Both the position numbers and the translations under genes were made by a program. Of a stretch of 5,442 nt of DNA, positions 1-5,404 are shown piece after piece. The DNA is from Spirochaetota bacterium (GTDB lineage: Bacteria; Spirochaetota; UBA12135; COTS27). How positions within the stretch are numbered: position 1 is the first letter of the stretch; every line of letters begins with the position of its first letter. The DNA is taken from NCBI GenBank assembly GCA_030621685.1, contig JAUXHF010000144.1:1-5442 (forward strand), read 5' to 3'. The notes below the pieces were generated by a model. The model saw nothing but the letters and a program-made list of their open reading frames with translations, did not search any database and was not told the DNA's origin.

Positions 1-2865
1 TTTTTATATGCCAAAGAAGAAAATTTTGCTGTGCCTGAATTTCTTAAAACAGCCTTAAGCGAAACAGAGTATACGAAACATTGTAAAGAGATGATGGATA
101 AAAATAAGGTATTTCGTTGCTACATAGGCCGAGGCTATTATGGGGCAATCTTACCGAAGGTGATAAAACGTTCTTTACTAGAAAATCCAACATGGTATAC
201 GTCCTACACGCCGTATCAGGCGGAAATATCACAGGGGCGATTAGAGGCCTTGCTGAATTTCCAAACTCTGGTATCCGATCTCACCGGCATGCCGATAGCC
301 AATGCCTCGTTGTTAGATGAGGCTACTGCCGCTGCCGAGGCTGTTATGTTGTTATTGCGAGCATCAAAAAAAAAAGAGGCGAACAAGGTTTTTGTAGCAG
401 CAGAGCTTCTTGATGCCTCGAAAGCTGTGCTGGCTACACGCTTAGCTTCTCTTTGTGCTGTGGTCGTGGAAAAACCCTTGAAAGAGATGAGCCTTGACGA
501 TGGTTATGCTGTAGCCATACTTCCGCAGCTTGCCCAGAATGGAAATATTCTTGAGATAGAGGCGGCGATAAAAGCAAGCCATGCTAACGCCGTACTGGTG
601 GCTGTTTCGGCAGACTTGCTTTCACTGATGCTGCTGCGCTCGCCTGGGGAGTGTGGCGCTGATGCTGTTTATGGATCGGCGCAGCGGCTGGGCTTGCCTT
701 ACGGATTTGGCGGGCCGCATGCTGGTTTTTTGGCGGTGAAAACAGCTTTTCAGCGAGAGCTTCCCGGCAGGCTTATTGGTGTCTCGAAAGATGCCGAGGG
801 CAGGCTTGCCTATCGCATGGCCATTCAAACCAGAGAGCAGCATATTCGAAAAGAGAAAGCCACTTCAAATATCTGCACGGCTCAGGCCTTACTCGCTTCT
901 ATAAATTCGATGTATGCGGTGTATCATGGAGCAAGTGGCATGACACAAATAGCCTTGGATGTTCATGGACATACGCTAAAAGCGGCCAAGGCCATGCTCG
1001 CTCTTTCTAAAAGAGTCTCTGGCTTTGTGTTGCAAAATTTGCATTTTTTTGATACGCTAACCATGAAACTTCCCAGCGAAGAGAGCGCCTGCATGCTTGG
1101 GCGTCATGCCTTAGCTAAGGAGATAAATTTATGCCATTGGAAACAGTCCGATGGCTACTATGTCAGTTTTAGCTTTGATGAAACGGTTGGGCTGCCTGAT
1201 GTTGCTGATGTAATAGAAATTTTTGAAAAAACCTTTTCGTTAAAAATAGAGGGAAAAATAGAGGGAAATATAGAGGGGAATGTAGCGGGGAATGTAGAGG
1301 GGAATATTAGCATGGGCATTCCCAGCCTAGAGCGTAGGAAAGAGATGCCTTTAAAGCAAGACATTTTTAAGGAGGCGAAATCTGAGACCCAGATGCTACG
1401 CTATCTTCGGCGTCTAGCTGATAAAGATGTGGCTCTTGACAGGAGCATGATTCCCTTAGGCTCGTGTACTATGAAACTAAATGCTACAGCACAGATGGAG
1501 CCGCTTAGCTGGGAAGGCGTAGGAAACATGCATCCCATGGCGGCCGAAGATCAATGTCAAGGATACAGGCAGCTTCTTGAAAATCTTGGATTAGCCCTAA
1601 AGGCCTTGACGGGATTTAAGGGGCTTAGTTTTCAGCCGAATTCTGGCGCTCAAGGCGAATATGCTGGGCTTTTAACTATTAGAAAGTATTTCTTAGCGAA
1701 GGGCGATACTGGGCGGAACGTGGCCTTTATTCCGCCATCTGCCCATGGCACGAATTTCGCAAGTGCGGTGATGGCGGGCTTTCGTCTTGTGAGCATACCT
1801 TGCTTGGATAATGGCTGCATTGACAAAGTTGAGCTGCAAAAAAAATGCCAGCAGTATAAAGATAGCCTTGGCGTATTCATGATAACCTATCCCTCTACCT
1901 ATGGCATGTACGAAGCGAATATTCAAGAAATCTGTGCTTTGGTACATGAAGTAGGTGGCTTTGTGTATCTTGATGGAGCCAACATGAATGCGCAGGTGGG
2001 GTACATGCGGCCGGCGGATATTGGCGCCGACATTTGCCATTTGAATTTGCATAAAACCTTTGCCATTCCCCATGGCGGCGGCGGGCCGGGCATGGGTCCT
2101 ATTCTCTGCACAGAAAGCTTAGCGGCTTTTTTGCCGGCGCATCCTAATCAATTCTCTGAAGCAGAAGGGAGGGAAAAAGAAACAGCAAAAAAAACGGCAG
2201 ATACTCTGCACACTCAGCTAGCACAGGCAGCCTATGGGTCGGCGAGTATCTTAATTATCTCGTATGCCTATATTAGGCTGCTGGGGTTTTCTGGCATGCG
2301 TCAGGCTACAGCCAGAGCGGTTTTACATGCCAATTATTTGAAGCAGCGATTAAGCGAAGGCTACAAGGTACTTTTTGCGAAGGAGGCGGGCAATCGCGTG
2401 GCTCATGAGCTTATTATAGACTTACGAGAGTTTCAGAAAACAGCAGGCATTCGCCCAGAAGATGTAGCGAAAAGGCTTATTGATTACGGTTATCATGCCC
2501 CCACACTTTCATGGCCGGTGGCAGGAACGTTAATGATAGAGCCTACCGAAAGTGAATCGAAAGCCGAGTTAGATAGGTTTGCCGAGGCCATGCTAACCAT
2601 TCGCGCCGAGATACGAGAAATAGAACAGAGCCGCATGCCCAAAGACAACAATCTTTTGAAGAATGCACCGCATCCGGCTGAAAACCTACTTAGCGATTCG
2701 TATCGCAAGAAAATCCCCTATTCTGCTGAACGTGCGGCGTTTCCGCTTTCTTGGATAAGAAAACAAGGGAAATATTGGCCGCCTGTTTCGCGTATTGATA
2801 ATGTGCATGGCGATAGAAATCTTTTTTGTGTCTGCCCGCCAGCAGAGGCCTACGATATGGAATAA
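1..2865 (+). CDS. gcvP: Glycine dehydrogenase (decarboxylating), glycine cleavage system P-protein, 5' partial
   Basis: This PLP enzyme decarboxylates glycine and passes the aminomethyl group to the lipoyl arm of H-protein in the cytosolic glycine cleavage complex. The frame is open from base 1. Against E. coli GcvP recalled from memory, about 40-45 N-terminal residues lie outside the window, so the GTG at 31 is internal rather than the start. Numbering from base 1, visible landmarks are YIGRGYYG (codons 41-48), YTPYQAEISQGRLEALLNFQ, LLDEATAAAEA, the GGPHAGF and TREQHIRKEK motifs of the N-terminal half, then IPLGSCTMKLN, QPNSGAQGEYAGLL, and HLNLHKTF with the PLP lysine at codon 685, followed by PHGGGGPGMGP. 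The C-terminus is intact (VAGTLMIEPTESESK, GDRNLF) and ends in a double TAA. Both halves are fused in one chain, unlike the split gcvPA/gcvPB form. Oddities are a tandem-repeat linker (1243-1302), Phe for Pro in HGTN(P)A, Ile for Pro in SASIL(P)IS, and about 11 extra residues near 2131-2247. No gcvT or gcvH follows; they may lie upstream. Family assignment is secure. Confidence 0.97.
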   Translation, partial: FLYAKEENFAVPEFLKTALSETEYTKHCKEMMDKNKVFRCYIGRGYYGAILPKVIKRSLLENPTWYTSYTPYQAEISQGRLEALLNFQTLVSDLTGMPIANASLLDEATAAAEAVMLLLRASKKKEANKVFVAAELLDASKAVLATRLASLCAVVVEKPLKEMSLDDGYAVAILPQLAQNGNILEIEAAIKASHANAVLVAVSADLLSLMLLRSPGECGADAVYGSAQRLGLPYGFGGPHAGFLAVKTAFQRELPGRLIGVSKDAEGRLAYRMAIQTREQHIRKEKATSNICTAQALLASINSMYAVYHGASGMTQIALDVHGHTLKAAKAMLALSKRVSGFVLQNLHFFDTLTMKLPSEESACMLGRHALAKEINLCHWKQSDGYYVSFSFDETVGLPDVADVIEIFEKTFSLKIEGKIEGNIEGNVAGNVEGNISMGIPSLERRKEMPLKQDIFKEAKSETQMLRYLRRLADKDVALDRSMIPLGSCTMKLNATAQMEPLSWEGVGNMHPMAAEDQCQGYRQLLENLGLALKALTGFKGLSFQPNSGAQGEYAGLLTIRKYFLAKGDTGRNVAFIPPSAHGTNFASAVMAGFRLVSIPCLDNGCIDKVELQKKCQQYKDSLGVFMITYPSTYGMYEANIQEICALVHEVGGFVYLDGANMNAQVGYMRPADIGADICHLNLHKTFAIPHGGGGPGMGPILCTESLAAFLPAHPNQFSEAEGREKETAKKTADTLHTQLAQAAYGSASILIISYAYIRLLGFSGMRQATARAVLHANYLKQRLSEGYKVLFAKEAGNRVAHELIIDLREFQKTAGIRPEDVAKRLIDYGYHAPTLSWPVAGTLMIEPTESESKAELDRFAEAMLTIRAEIREIEQSRMPKDNNLLKNAPHPAENLLSDSYRKKIPYSAERAAFPLSWIRKQGKYWPPVSRIDNVHGDRNLFCVCPPAEAYDME
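366..375 (+). repeat. A10 homopolymer inside gcvP
   Basis: Ten consecutive A residues cover the end of a Ser codon and three Lys codons (SKKKE) in the N-terminal half of GcvP. The reading frame continues normally on both sides, so the gene is intact as read here. Runs of this length are prone to replication or transcriptional slippage. Shorter A8 runs occur in the same gene at 1838-1845 and 2187-2194. Confidence 0.9.
1243..1302 (+). repeat. 12-bp in-frame tandem repeat in the GcvP interdomain linker
   Basis: Five consecutive 12-bp units (consensus aaWRTAgaggGG-like) encode KIEG, KIEG, NIEG, NVAG and NVEG, followed by a half unit (NI) to 1308. The first two units are identical (aaaatagaggga) and the others differ by a few bases. 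The tract lies after the N-terminal PLP-transferase-like half and before the SETQMLRYL segment that opens the C-terminal half, so it sits in a linker where length changes should be tolerated. Because the unit is a multiple of three, gain or loss of units keeps the frame. Confidence 0.9.
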
Positions 2866-2912
2866 TAAGAATATAGGAAAATAACAGAAGAAGTGCCGCA
2901 AAGAAAGAGAGC

Positions 2913-2937
2913 AAGCTAGGAAGCTTAGTTTTTGTTT
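2913..2937 (+). terminator. Weak rho-independent terminator candidate after gcvP
   Basis: AAGCT (2913-2917), loop AGGA, AGCTT (2922-2926) can form a 5-bp stem, followed by AG and a T-rich tract (TTTTTGTTT, 2929-2937). It lies about 50 bp after the gcvP stop, a sensible place. The stem is short and not GC-rich, so efficiency is doubtful. An alternative pairing of GCTTAG (2923-2928) with CTAAGC (2951-2956) would compete with it. Confidence 0.3.
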
Positions 2938-2960
2938 CGGCAGTTTTCTGCTAAGCCCCT

Positions 2961-2987
2961 GGCATATTTGGCATATTTCGCATAAAA
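2961..2987. repeat. 9-bp short tandem repeat, about 2.5 copies
   Basis: ggcatattt is repeated exactly twice (2961-2969, 2970-2978), followed by a degenerate third unit cgcataaaa. It is non-coding and no function is apparent; it may simply be slippage-derived. Confidence 0.5.
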
Positions 2988-3010
2988 AATGAAGAAAAAC
3001 AAGAAAGCTC

Positions 3011-3045
3011 GTAATACGTAATACCATGTTTATAACAAGGGTGAA
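3011..3045. repeat. Intergenic direct repeat, copy 1 (35 bp)
   Basis: The unit begins gtaatacgtaatacc, continues atgtttataacaaggg and ends tgaa. It matches copy 2 (3082-3115) except for one substitution (g/c at the eighth base) and one extra G in the aaggg run. Within the unit the hexamer taatac occurs twice at an 8-bp interval, and TATAAC (3031-3036) resembles a -10 box. No insertion-sequence ends or target-site duplications are visible. Confidence 0.85.
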
Positions 3046-3079
3046 ATAAATTTGTATAGAATTTTTTTGAGAAGGGTGC

Positions 3080-3107
3080 TTGTAATACCTAATACCATGT
3101 TTATAAC
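3080..3107 (+). promoter_or_regulatory. Possible sigma-70-like promoter within repeat copy 2
   Basis: TTGTAA (3080-3085) and TATAAC (3102-3107) are separated by 16 bp, matching four and five of six consensus bases respectively. This would place transcription start near 3114, upstream of the CNNM gene. The equivalent positions of copy 1 (TCGTAA at 3009-3014, TATAAC at 3031-3036) keep the -10 and spacing but have a poorer -35. This is inferred from sequence only, in AT-rich DNA where such matches are common. Confidence 0.25.
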
Positions 3108-3115
3108 AAGGTGAA
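3082..3115. repeat. Intergenic direct repeat, copy 2 (34 bp)
   Basis: Second copy of the element at 3011-3045, starting 71 bp downstream of the first, with 36 bp of unrelated AT-rich sequence between them. It lies just upstream of the mini-ORF at 3119 and about 80 bp before the CNNM gene start; its aaggtg end could act as that mini-ORF's ribosome binding site. High identity between copies in a non-coding gap points to a recent duplication or a conserved functional element. Confidence 0.85.
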
Positions 3116-3118
3116 TGT

Positions 3119-3160
3119 ATGAGCAATGCTTTTATGAACGATAGGAAAAGAACATTTTAG
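3119..3160 (+). CDS. Possible 13-codon leader ORF upstream of the CNNM gene
   Basis: ATG at 3119 opens a 13-codon frame (MSNAFMNDRKRTF) ending in TAG. AAGGTG (3108-3113) lies 5 nt before the ATG, a better-placed ribosome binding site than anything visible before the CNNM gene start 32 bp downstream. The frame differs from that of the CNNM gene, and an in-frame stop at 3175-3177 rules out a simple N-terminal extension of that gene. The peptide shows no codon run of an attenuator type, so it may be chance. Confidence 0.2.
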   Translation: MSNAFMNDRKRTF

Positions 3161-3163
3161 GGA

Positions 3164-3183
3164 GCCAGTTCCTGTAACTTGGC
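3164..3183 (+). promoter_or_regulatory. Imperfect hairpin just upstream of the CNNM gene start
   Basis: GCCAGTT (3164-3170) pairs with AACTTGGC (3176-3183) with a one-base bulge and a CCTGT loop. It is followed at once by an alternating GC segment (3182-3192), the GTG start, and T7 at 3199-3205. In the message this could hinder ribosome access or form part of a weak terminator-like structure. No known regulatory RNA family is recognised. Confidence 0.25.
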
Positions 3184-3192
3184 GCGGCGCGC

Positions 3193-4650
3193 GTGCAGTT
3201 TTTTTATTTACAAACGTTTTCGATACTAGAACTTTTTGTGTTGGTAGCAAGCATGATGCTACTCTCGGCAATATTCTCGGCAACAGAGGCCGCCTATATT
3301 TCTCTTGATAGAGTGGCTATACGCCGGCTAGAACGTTCAAAATCTTTATTATCAAAACTGGTGGTGCTGTTGGTAAGGCGTTTTTCGCTTTACATAATAA
3401 CCTCATTAACCTTTAACACGCTTAGTAACTTTATAGCTACGTTTACGGCGGTAAAAATATTTTCGTACTTTTGGAATTGGCTGCTACAGCGGGCGGAGTT
3501 TCTGCAGGGCTTGGAGGTGTTCGCCGATATTTTTTTTATCATCATGTTCTCGGCATTGGTTTTAATCTTCAGTGATTTTTTCCCGAAGCGAATAGCGCTG
3601 CGCTATCCTGTGGCCATGGCGAAATTTTTTGCGCCCATGCTCTTTTTTTTGTACGTCTTGCTCTATCCGCTTAGTTTTCTGCTTTCGCGGCTTATCAGCT
3701 CTTTGTTAAGGGTTTTAAAGAAACAAGAATCTGAAGCAGGCAGATCTAAGAACTTGCGCCATAGCTATAAGGGCCCAGATGATGAGCATAAGTTGTTTTT
3801 AGAACCTTTTAGTCGTAGCCATTTCACAAGCTATGTGCAGGTATCATCTAAGACGGGGATATTGCATGAGGTGGAAGGGGAATTGCTGGAGGAGTTTTTG
3901 AAAATGCAAGGTGCTGCCATAAGATCTTTCATCATTCCTCGGGAGCAAATGAAGGGCATAAATATTGACAGGTTAGATTTTCCTGATACTGCTTTCATCA
4001 CGAAACTACGCCGTTTCCGGCATGAGAATATTCCTTTTTACGAAGGGGATAAAGACAACATTGTGGGGGCGCTTTCGCAGCGTAACTTGGTCTTTGATGA
4101 TAGCAAACAGCTACAGCTGAAAGCTTGCCAGAATGCCGCTGAGCTTAAAGCCTTATTAGACACCCCGCTTACTATTCCAGAGAACAAGAATGTGCTGCTG
4201 GCTATAAAGGATATTCATGAAAGTAACTCGGCTATGGCGCTGGTTATTGATGAGCATGGGGGAACGCAGGGCATTGTTATTTACAAAGATATTCTGTACA
4301 GAATCTTTGGCGGGGTGGGCGCCGATGATGATGATGATGAAGCCAAGACAAAAATTGAAGATATCGGACGGGGCTATTTTCAGATAGATGCTTCTATTTC
4401 ACTTTCAGCGGTAAATGATTTTTTTAGGATAGCGCTAGAGGCAAAAGAAGCAGAGACTTTAGCCGGGTATTTGCTTGAAAAGTTTAAGCGTATTCCCGGG
4501 CGTTACGATTCGATAGCTGACGACAAACTTTTTTATGTTATCCAAAATCGCTCGCAGCGAGGAATCCAGAAAGTAATGGCGCATCGCCTTTCCTCACGAA
4601 AAAAGGGAGTGAAAGAAACAGCTGTGAAAAAAGAAGCGGGGAAATCGTAG
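3193..4650 (+). CDS. CNNM (DUF21) / CBS-pair / CorC_HlyC membrane protein, putative Mg2+/divalent cation transporter
   Basis: The 485-residue protein has the full CorB/CorC/TlyC architecture. A CNNM transmembrane domain has hydrophobic segments near residues 10-32, 62-88, 110-130 and 145-170. A CBS pair follows at about 246-302 (opening IIPREQM) and 312-375 (VIDEHGGTQGIV, the family's DE-GGT-G signature). A short acidic spacer (five Asp, 378-382) precedes a CorC_HlyC domain at about 386-465 (ETLAGYLLEKFKRIPGR). Such inner-membrane proteins are linked to Mg2+ or Co2+ movement gated by nucleotide binding at CBS domains; the older name 'hemolysin' is misleading. The membrane motifs deviate: SATEAA for the usual SGSETA, FNTLSN for GNTLVN, and SDFFPK for GEIIPK, so Asp128 sits where a Glu is expected. 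Residues 180-215 form a charged linker. GTG at 3193 is the first start after the in-frame stop at 3175 and keeps the whole first helix, but has no clear ribosome binding site. The C-terminus is a Lys-rich tail. Confidence 0.92.
   Translation: MQFFYLQTFSILELFVLVASMMLLSAIFSATEAAYISLDRVAIRRLERSKSLLSKLVVLLVRRFSLYIITSLTFNTLSNFIATFTAVKIFSYFWNWLLQRAEFLQGLEVFADIFFIIMFSALVLIFSDFFPKRIALRYPVAMAKFFAPMLFFLYVLLYPLSFLLSRLISSLLRVLKKQESEAGRSKNLRHSYKGPDDEHKLFLEPFSRSHFTSYVQVSSKTGILHEVEGELLEEFLKMQGAAIRSFIIPREQMKGINIDRLDFPDTAFITKLRRFRHENIPFYEGDKDNIVGALSQRNLVFDDSKQLQLKACQNAAELKALLDTPLTIPENKNVLLAIKDIHESNSAMALVIDEHGGTQGIVIYKDILYRIFGGVGADDDDDEAKTKIEDIGRGYFQIDASISLSAVNDFFRIALEAKEAETLAGYLLEKFKRIPGRYDSIADDKLFYVIQNRSQRGIQKVMAHRLSSRKKGVKETAVKKEAGKS
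4324..4338 (+). repeat. (GAT)5 trinucleotide run encoding Asp5
   Basis: Five GAT codons in a row encode residues 378-382 of the CNNM protein, followed by GAA (Glu). The run lies in the linker between the second CBS domain and the CorC_HlyC domain. It is short enough to be ordinary, but may vary in length between strains. Confidence 0.85.
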
Positions 4651-4683
4651 GCTGGGTTACGGCTAGCATGCTGCATTTGGTTT

Positions 4684-5370
4684 TTACTCTGTTTCAGTGT
4701 AACTTTTTATAAGGCCATCTACTTCTTGCAGGAAGTCTCTGTATCTATGGACTTCGGTTAACATGTCGTTGTAATTATCCAAGTCAGCATCAAGGTCTGA
4801 GGCGGATAGGGTAAGCTTATTATATTCGGCTACTTGCTCCTCGGGGGCACCTCCTGATAGTTCGTCATAAGAAATGATGTTTGGATACTGCTCACGAATA
4901 GCTTCTGCTCGCTCACGATATTTCCCAGGATTTTTGCTTAAATCAATAAGTTCATCTTTAGCTTCTTGAAGAGCAGCTATGATATCATCTAATTTTTCAA
5001 ATGTTAGGTATTCCATGCCGTAATAGTAATATTTTAAATCCCTAAAAGAACGTATTACTGAATAATCTAAAGAATCAAGGTCTTTTTTGTCTGGGTCTGC
5101 CGAGAGAGTAAAATCCTTAAATTTATTAAGAAGTTTTTCAAGCCCCTCAGCTTCAACTTCAACTTTATACAGTGGCTTATTTTTGTTGTAGTCTGCTACA
5201 ATGCCTTGCAGAGCGAAGCCAATAATAATAATTGATAGAAGTAAGTAGAAAAGCGGCCAAGTGAATTTTTTTTTCGGTGTTTTTTTATAGATTTCCGCAA
5301 TGATAAGCCAAATTGAAAGTATGAAAACTATAATGCCATATATCAATAGAGAAGATAAATAATCAAACAT
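4684..5370 (-). CDS. Hypothetical two-helix membrane protein with acidic helical C-terminal domain
   Basis: I do not recognise this 228-residue protein. Residues 8-27 and 37-58 are strongly hydrophobic (LLIYGIIVFILSIWLII; FTWPLFYLLLSIIIIGFALQ). They are joined by a Lys-rich loop (YKKTPKKKF, 28-36). By the positive-inside rule the loop is cytoplasmic, which puts the N-terminus and the remaining roughly 170 residues outside the membrane. The C-terminal part is acidic and charged, probably mostly alpha-helical or coiled-coil (residues 73-85, 123-145, 150-162, 190-224), with a YYYYGMEYL patch at 114-122 and a Gly/Pro turn (SGGAPEE). There are no cysteines and no catalytic motif that I recognise. 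The ATG at 5368-5370 is preceded by a good ribosome binding site (5378-5383). The gene converges on the CNNM gene with only 33 bp between stops. It is visibly AT-richer than the other two genes, which may reflect transfer or simply a poorly constrained protein. It reads as a real gene because of its coherent topology and start signals. Confidence 0.8.
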   Translation of the reverse strand: MFDYLSSLLIYGIIVFILSIWLIIAEIYKKTPKKKFTWPLFYLLLSIIIIGFALQGIVADYNKNKPLYKVEVEAEGLEKLLNKFKDFTLSADPDKKDLDSLDYSVIRSFRDLKYYYYGMEYLTFEKLDDIIAALQEAKDELIDLSKNPGKYRERAEAIREQYPNIISYDELSGGAPEEQVAEYNKLTLSASDLDADLDNYNDMLTEVHRYRDFLQEVDGLIKSYTETE

Positions 5371-5377
5371 AGGCGTA

Positions 5378-5383
5378 CCCCTT
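5378..5383 (-). promoter_or_regulatory. Ribosome binding site for the minus-strand membrane protein
   Basis: On the minus strand AAGGGG lies 7 nt upstream of the ATG at 5368-5370. It is close to the AAGGAGG consensus at normal spacing and fixes the start codon. Confidence 0.75.
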
Positions 5384-5398
5384 GTTATTGAAAGGCTT

Positions 5399-5404
5399 AG
5401 TATA
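5399..5404 (-). promoter_or_regulatory. Possible -10 box for the minus-strand membrane protein
   Basis: TATACT on the minus strand matches five of six -10 consensus bases and lies 28 nt upstream of the start codon, leaving room for a short leader with the ribosome binding site. No good -35 hexamer is visible 16-18 bp further upstream, so this is a weak call; an activator-dependent promoter is one possible explanation. Confidence 0.3.

Larger units (their letters stand above)
2866..3192. other. 327-bp intergenic region, no convincing gene
   Basis: Between the gcvP stop and the next likely start there is no ORF with recognisable protein similarity. The stretch holds a weak terminator candidate near 2913-2937, a 9-bp tandem repeat (2961-2987), two near-identical direct repeats (3011-3045 and 3082-3115), a 13-codon mini-ORF (3119-3160), and a GC-rich hairpin-prone segment (3164-3192). 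A minus-strand frame of about 146 codons crosses the region, but it overlaps the well-supported gcvP 3' end and reads like a chance frame. Confidence 0.7.

Noticed and set aside
31..33. GTG at 31 as the start of gcvP
   Set aside because: The frame is open to base 1, and the residues before it align with the region upstream of the conserved YIG motif in GcvP. About 40-45 more residues are expected, so this codon is internal.
1693..2073. 126-codon minus-strand ORF inside gcvP
   Set aside because: It is fully antisense to the catalytic core of GcvP; its sequence follows from the conserved coding strand and resembles no known protein.
3011..3115. CRISPR array
   Set aside because: There are only two copies of the repeat with a single 36-bp spacer, no further units, and no cas genes in the window.
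3011..3115. Insertion-sequence remnant or attachment sites
   Set aside because: The copies are direct repeats with no terminal inverted repeats, no transposase or integrase fragment between or beside them, and only 36 bp of unrelated sequence between.
2686..3126. 146-codon minus-strand ORF overlapping the gcvP 3' end and the intergenic repeats
   Set aside because: It lies antisense to a well-conserved gcvP C-terminus, has odd composition (Cys/Phe/Ile rich), crosses both direct repeats, and shows no family similarity or clear ribosome binding site.
3182..3205. Rho-independent terminator formed by the GC-rich segment and T7
   Set aside because: Only a 4-bp stem (GCGC, 3-nt loop, GCGC) forms, and six bases separate it from the T run, which is inside the likely coding region. 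It is too weak to call.
3238..3255. Later starts for the CNNM gene (GTG 3238, TTG 3241, ATG 3253)
   Set aside because: They would remove much or all of the residues before the SATEAA motif that complete the first membrane helix, and none has a better ribosome binding site than GTG 3193.
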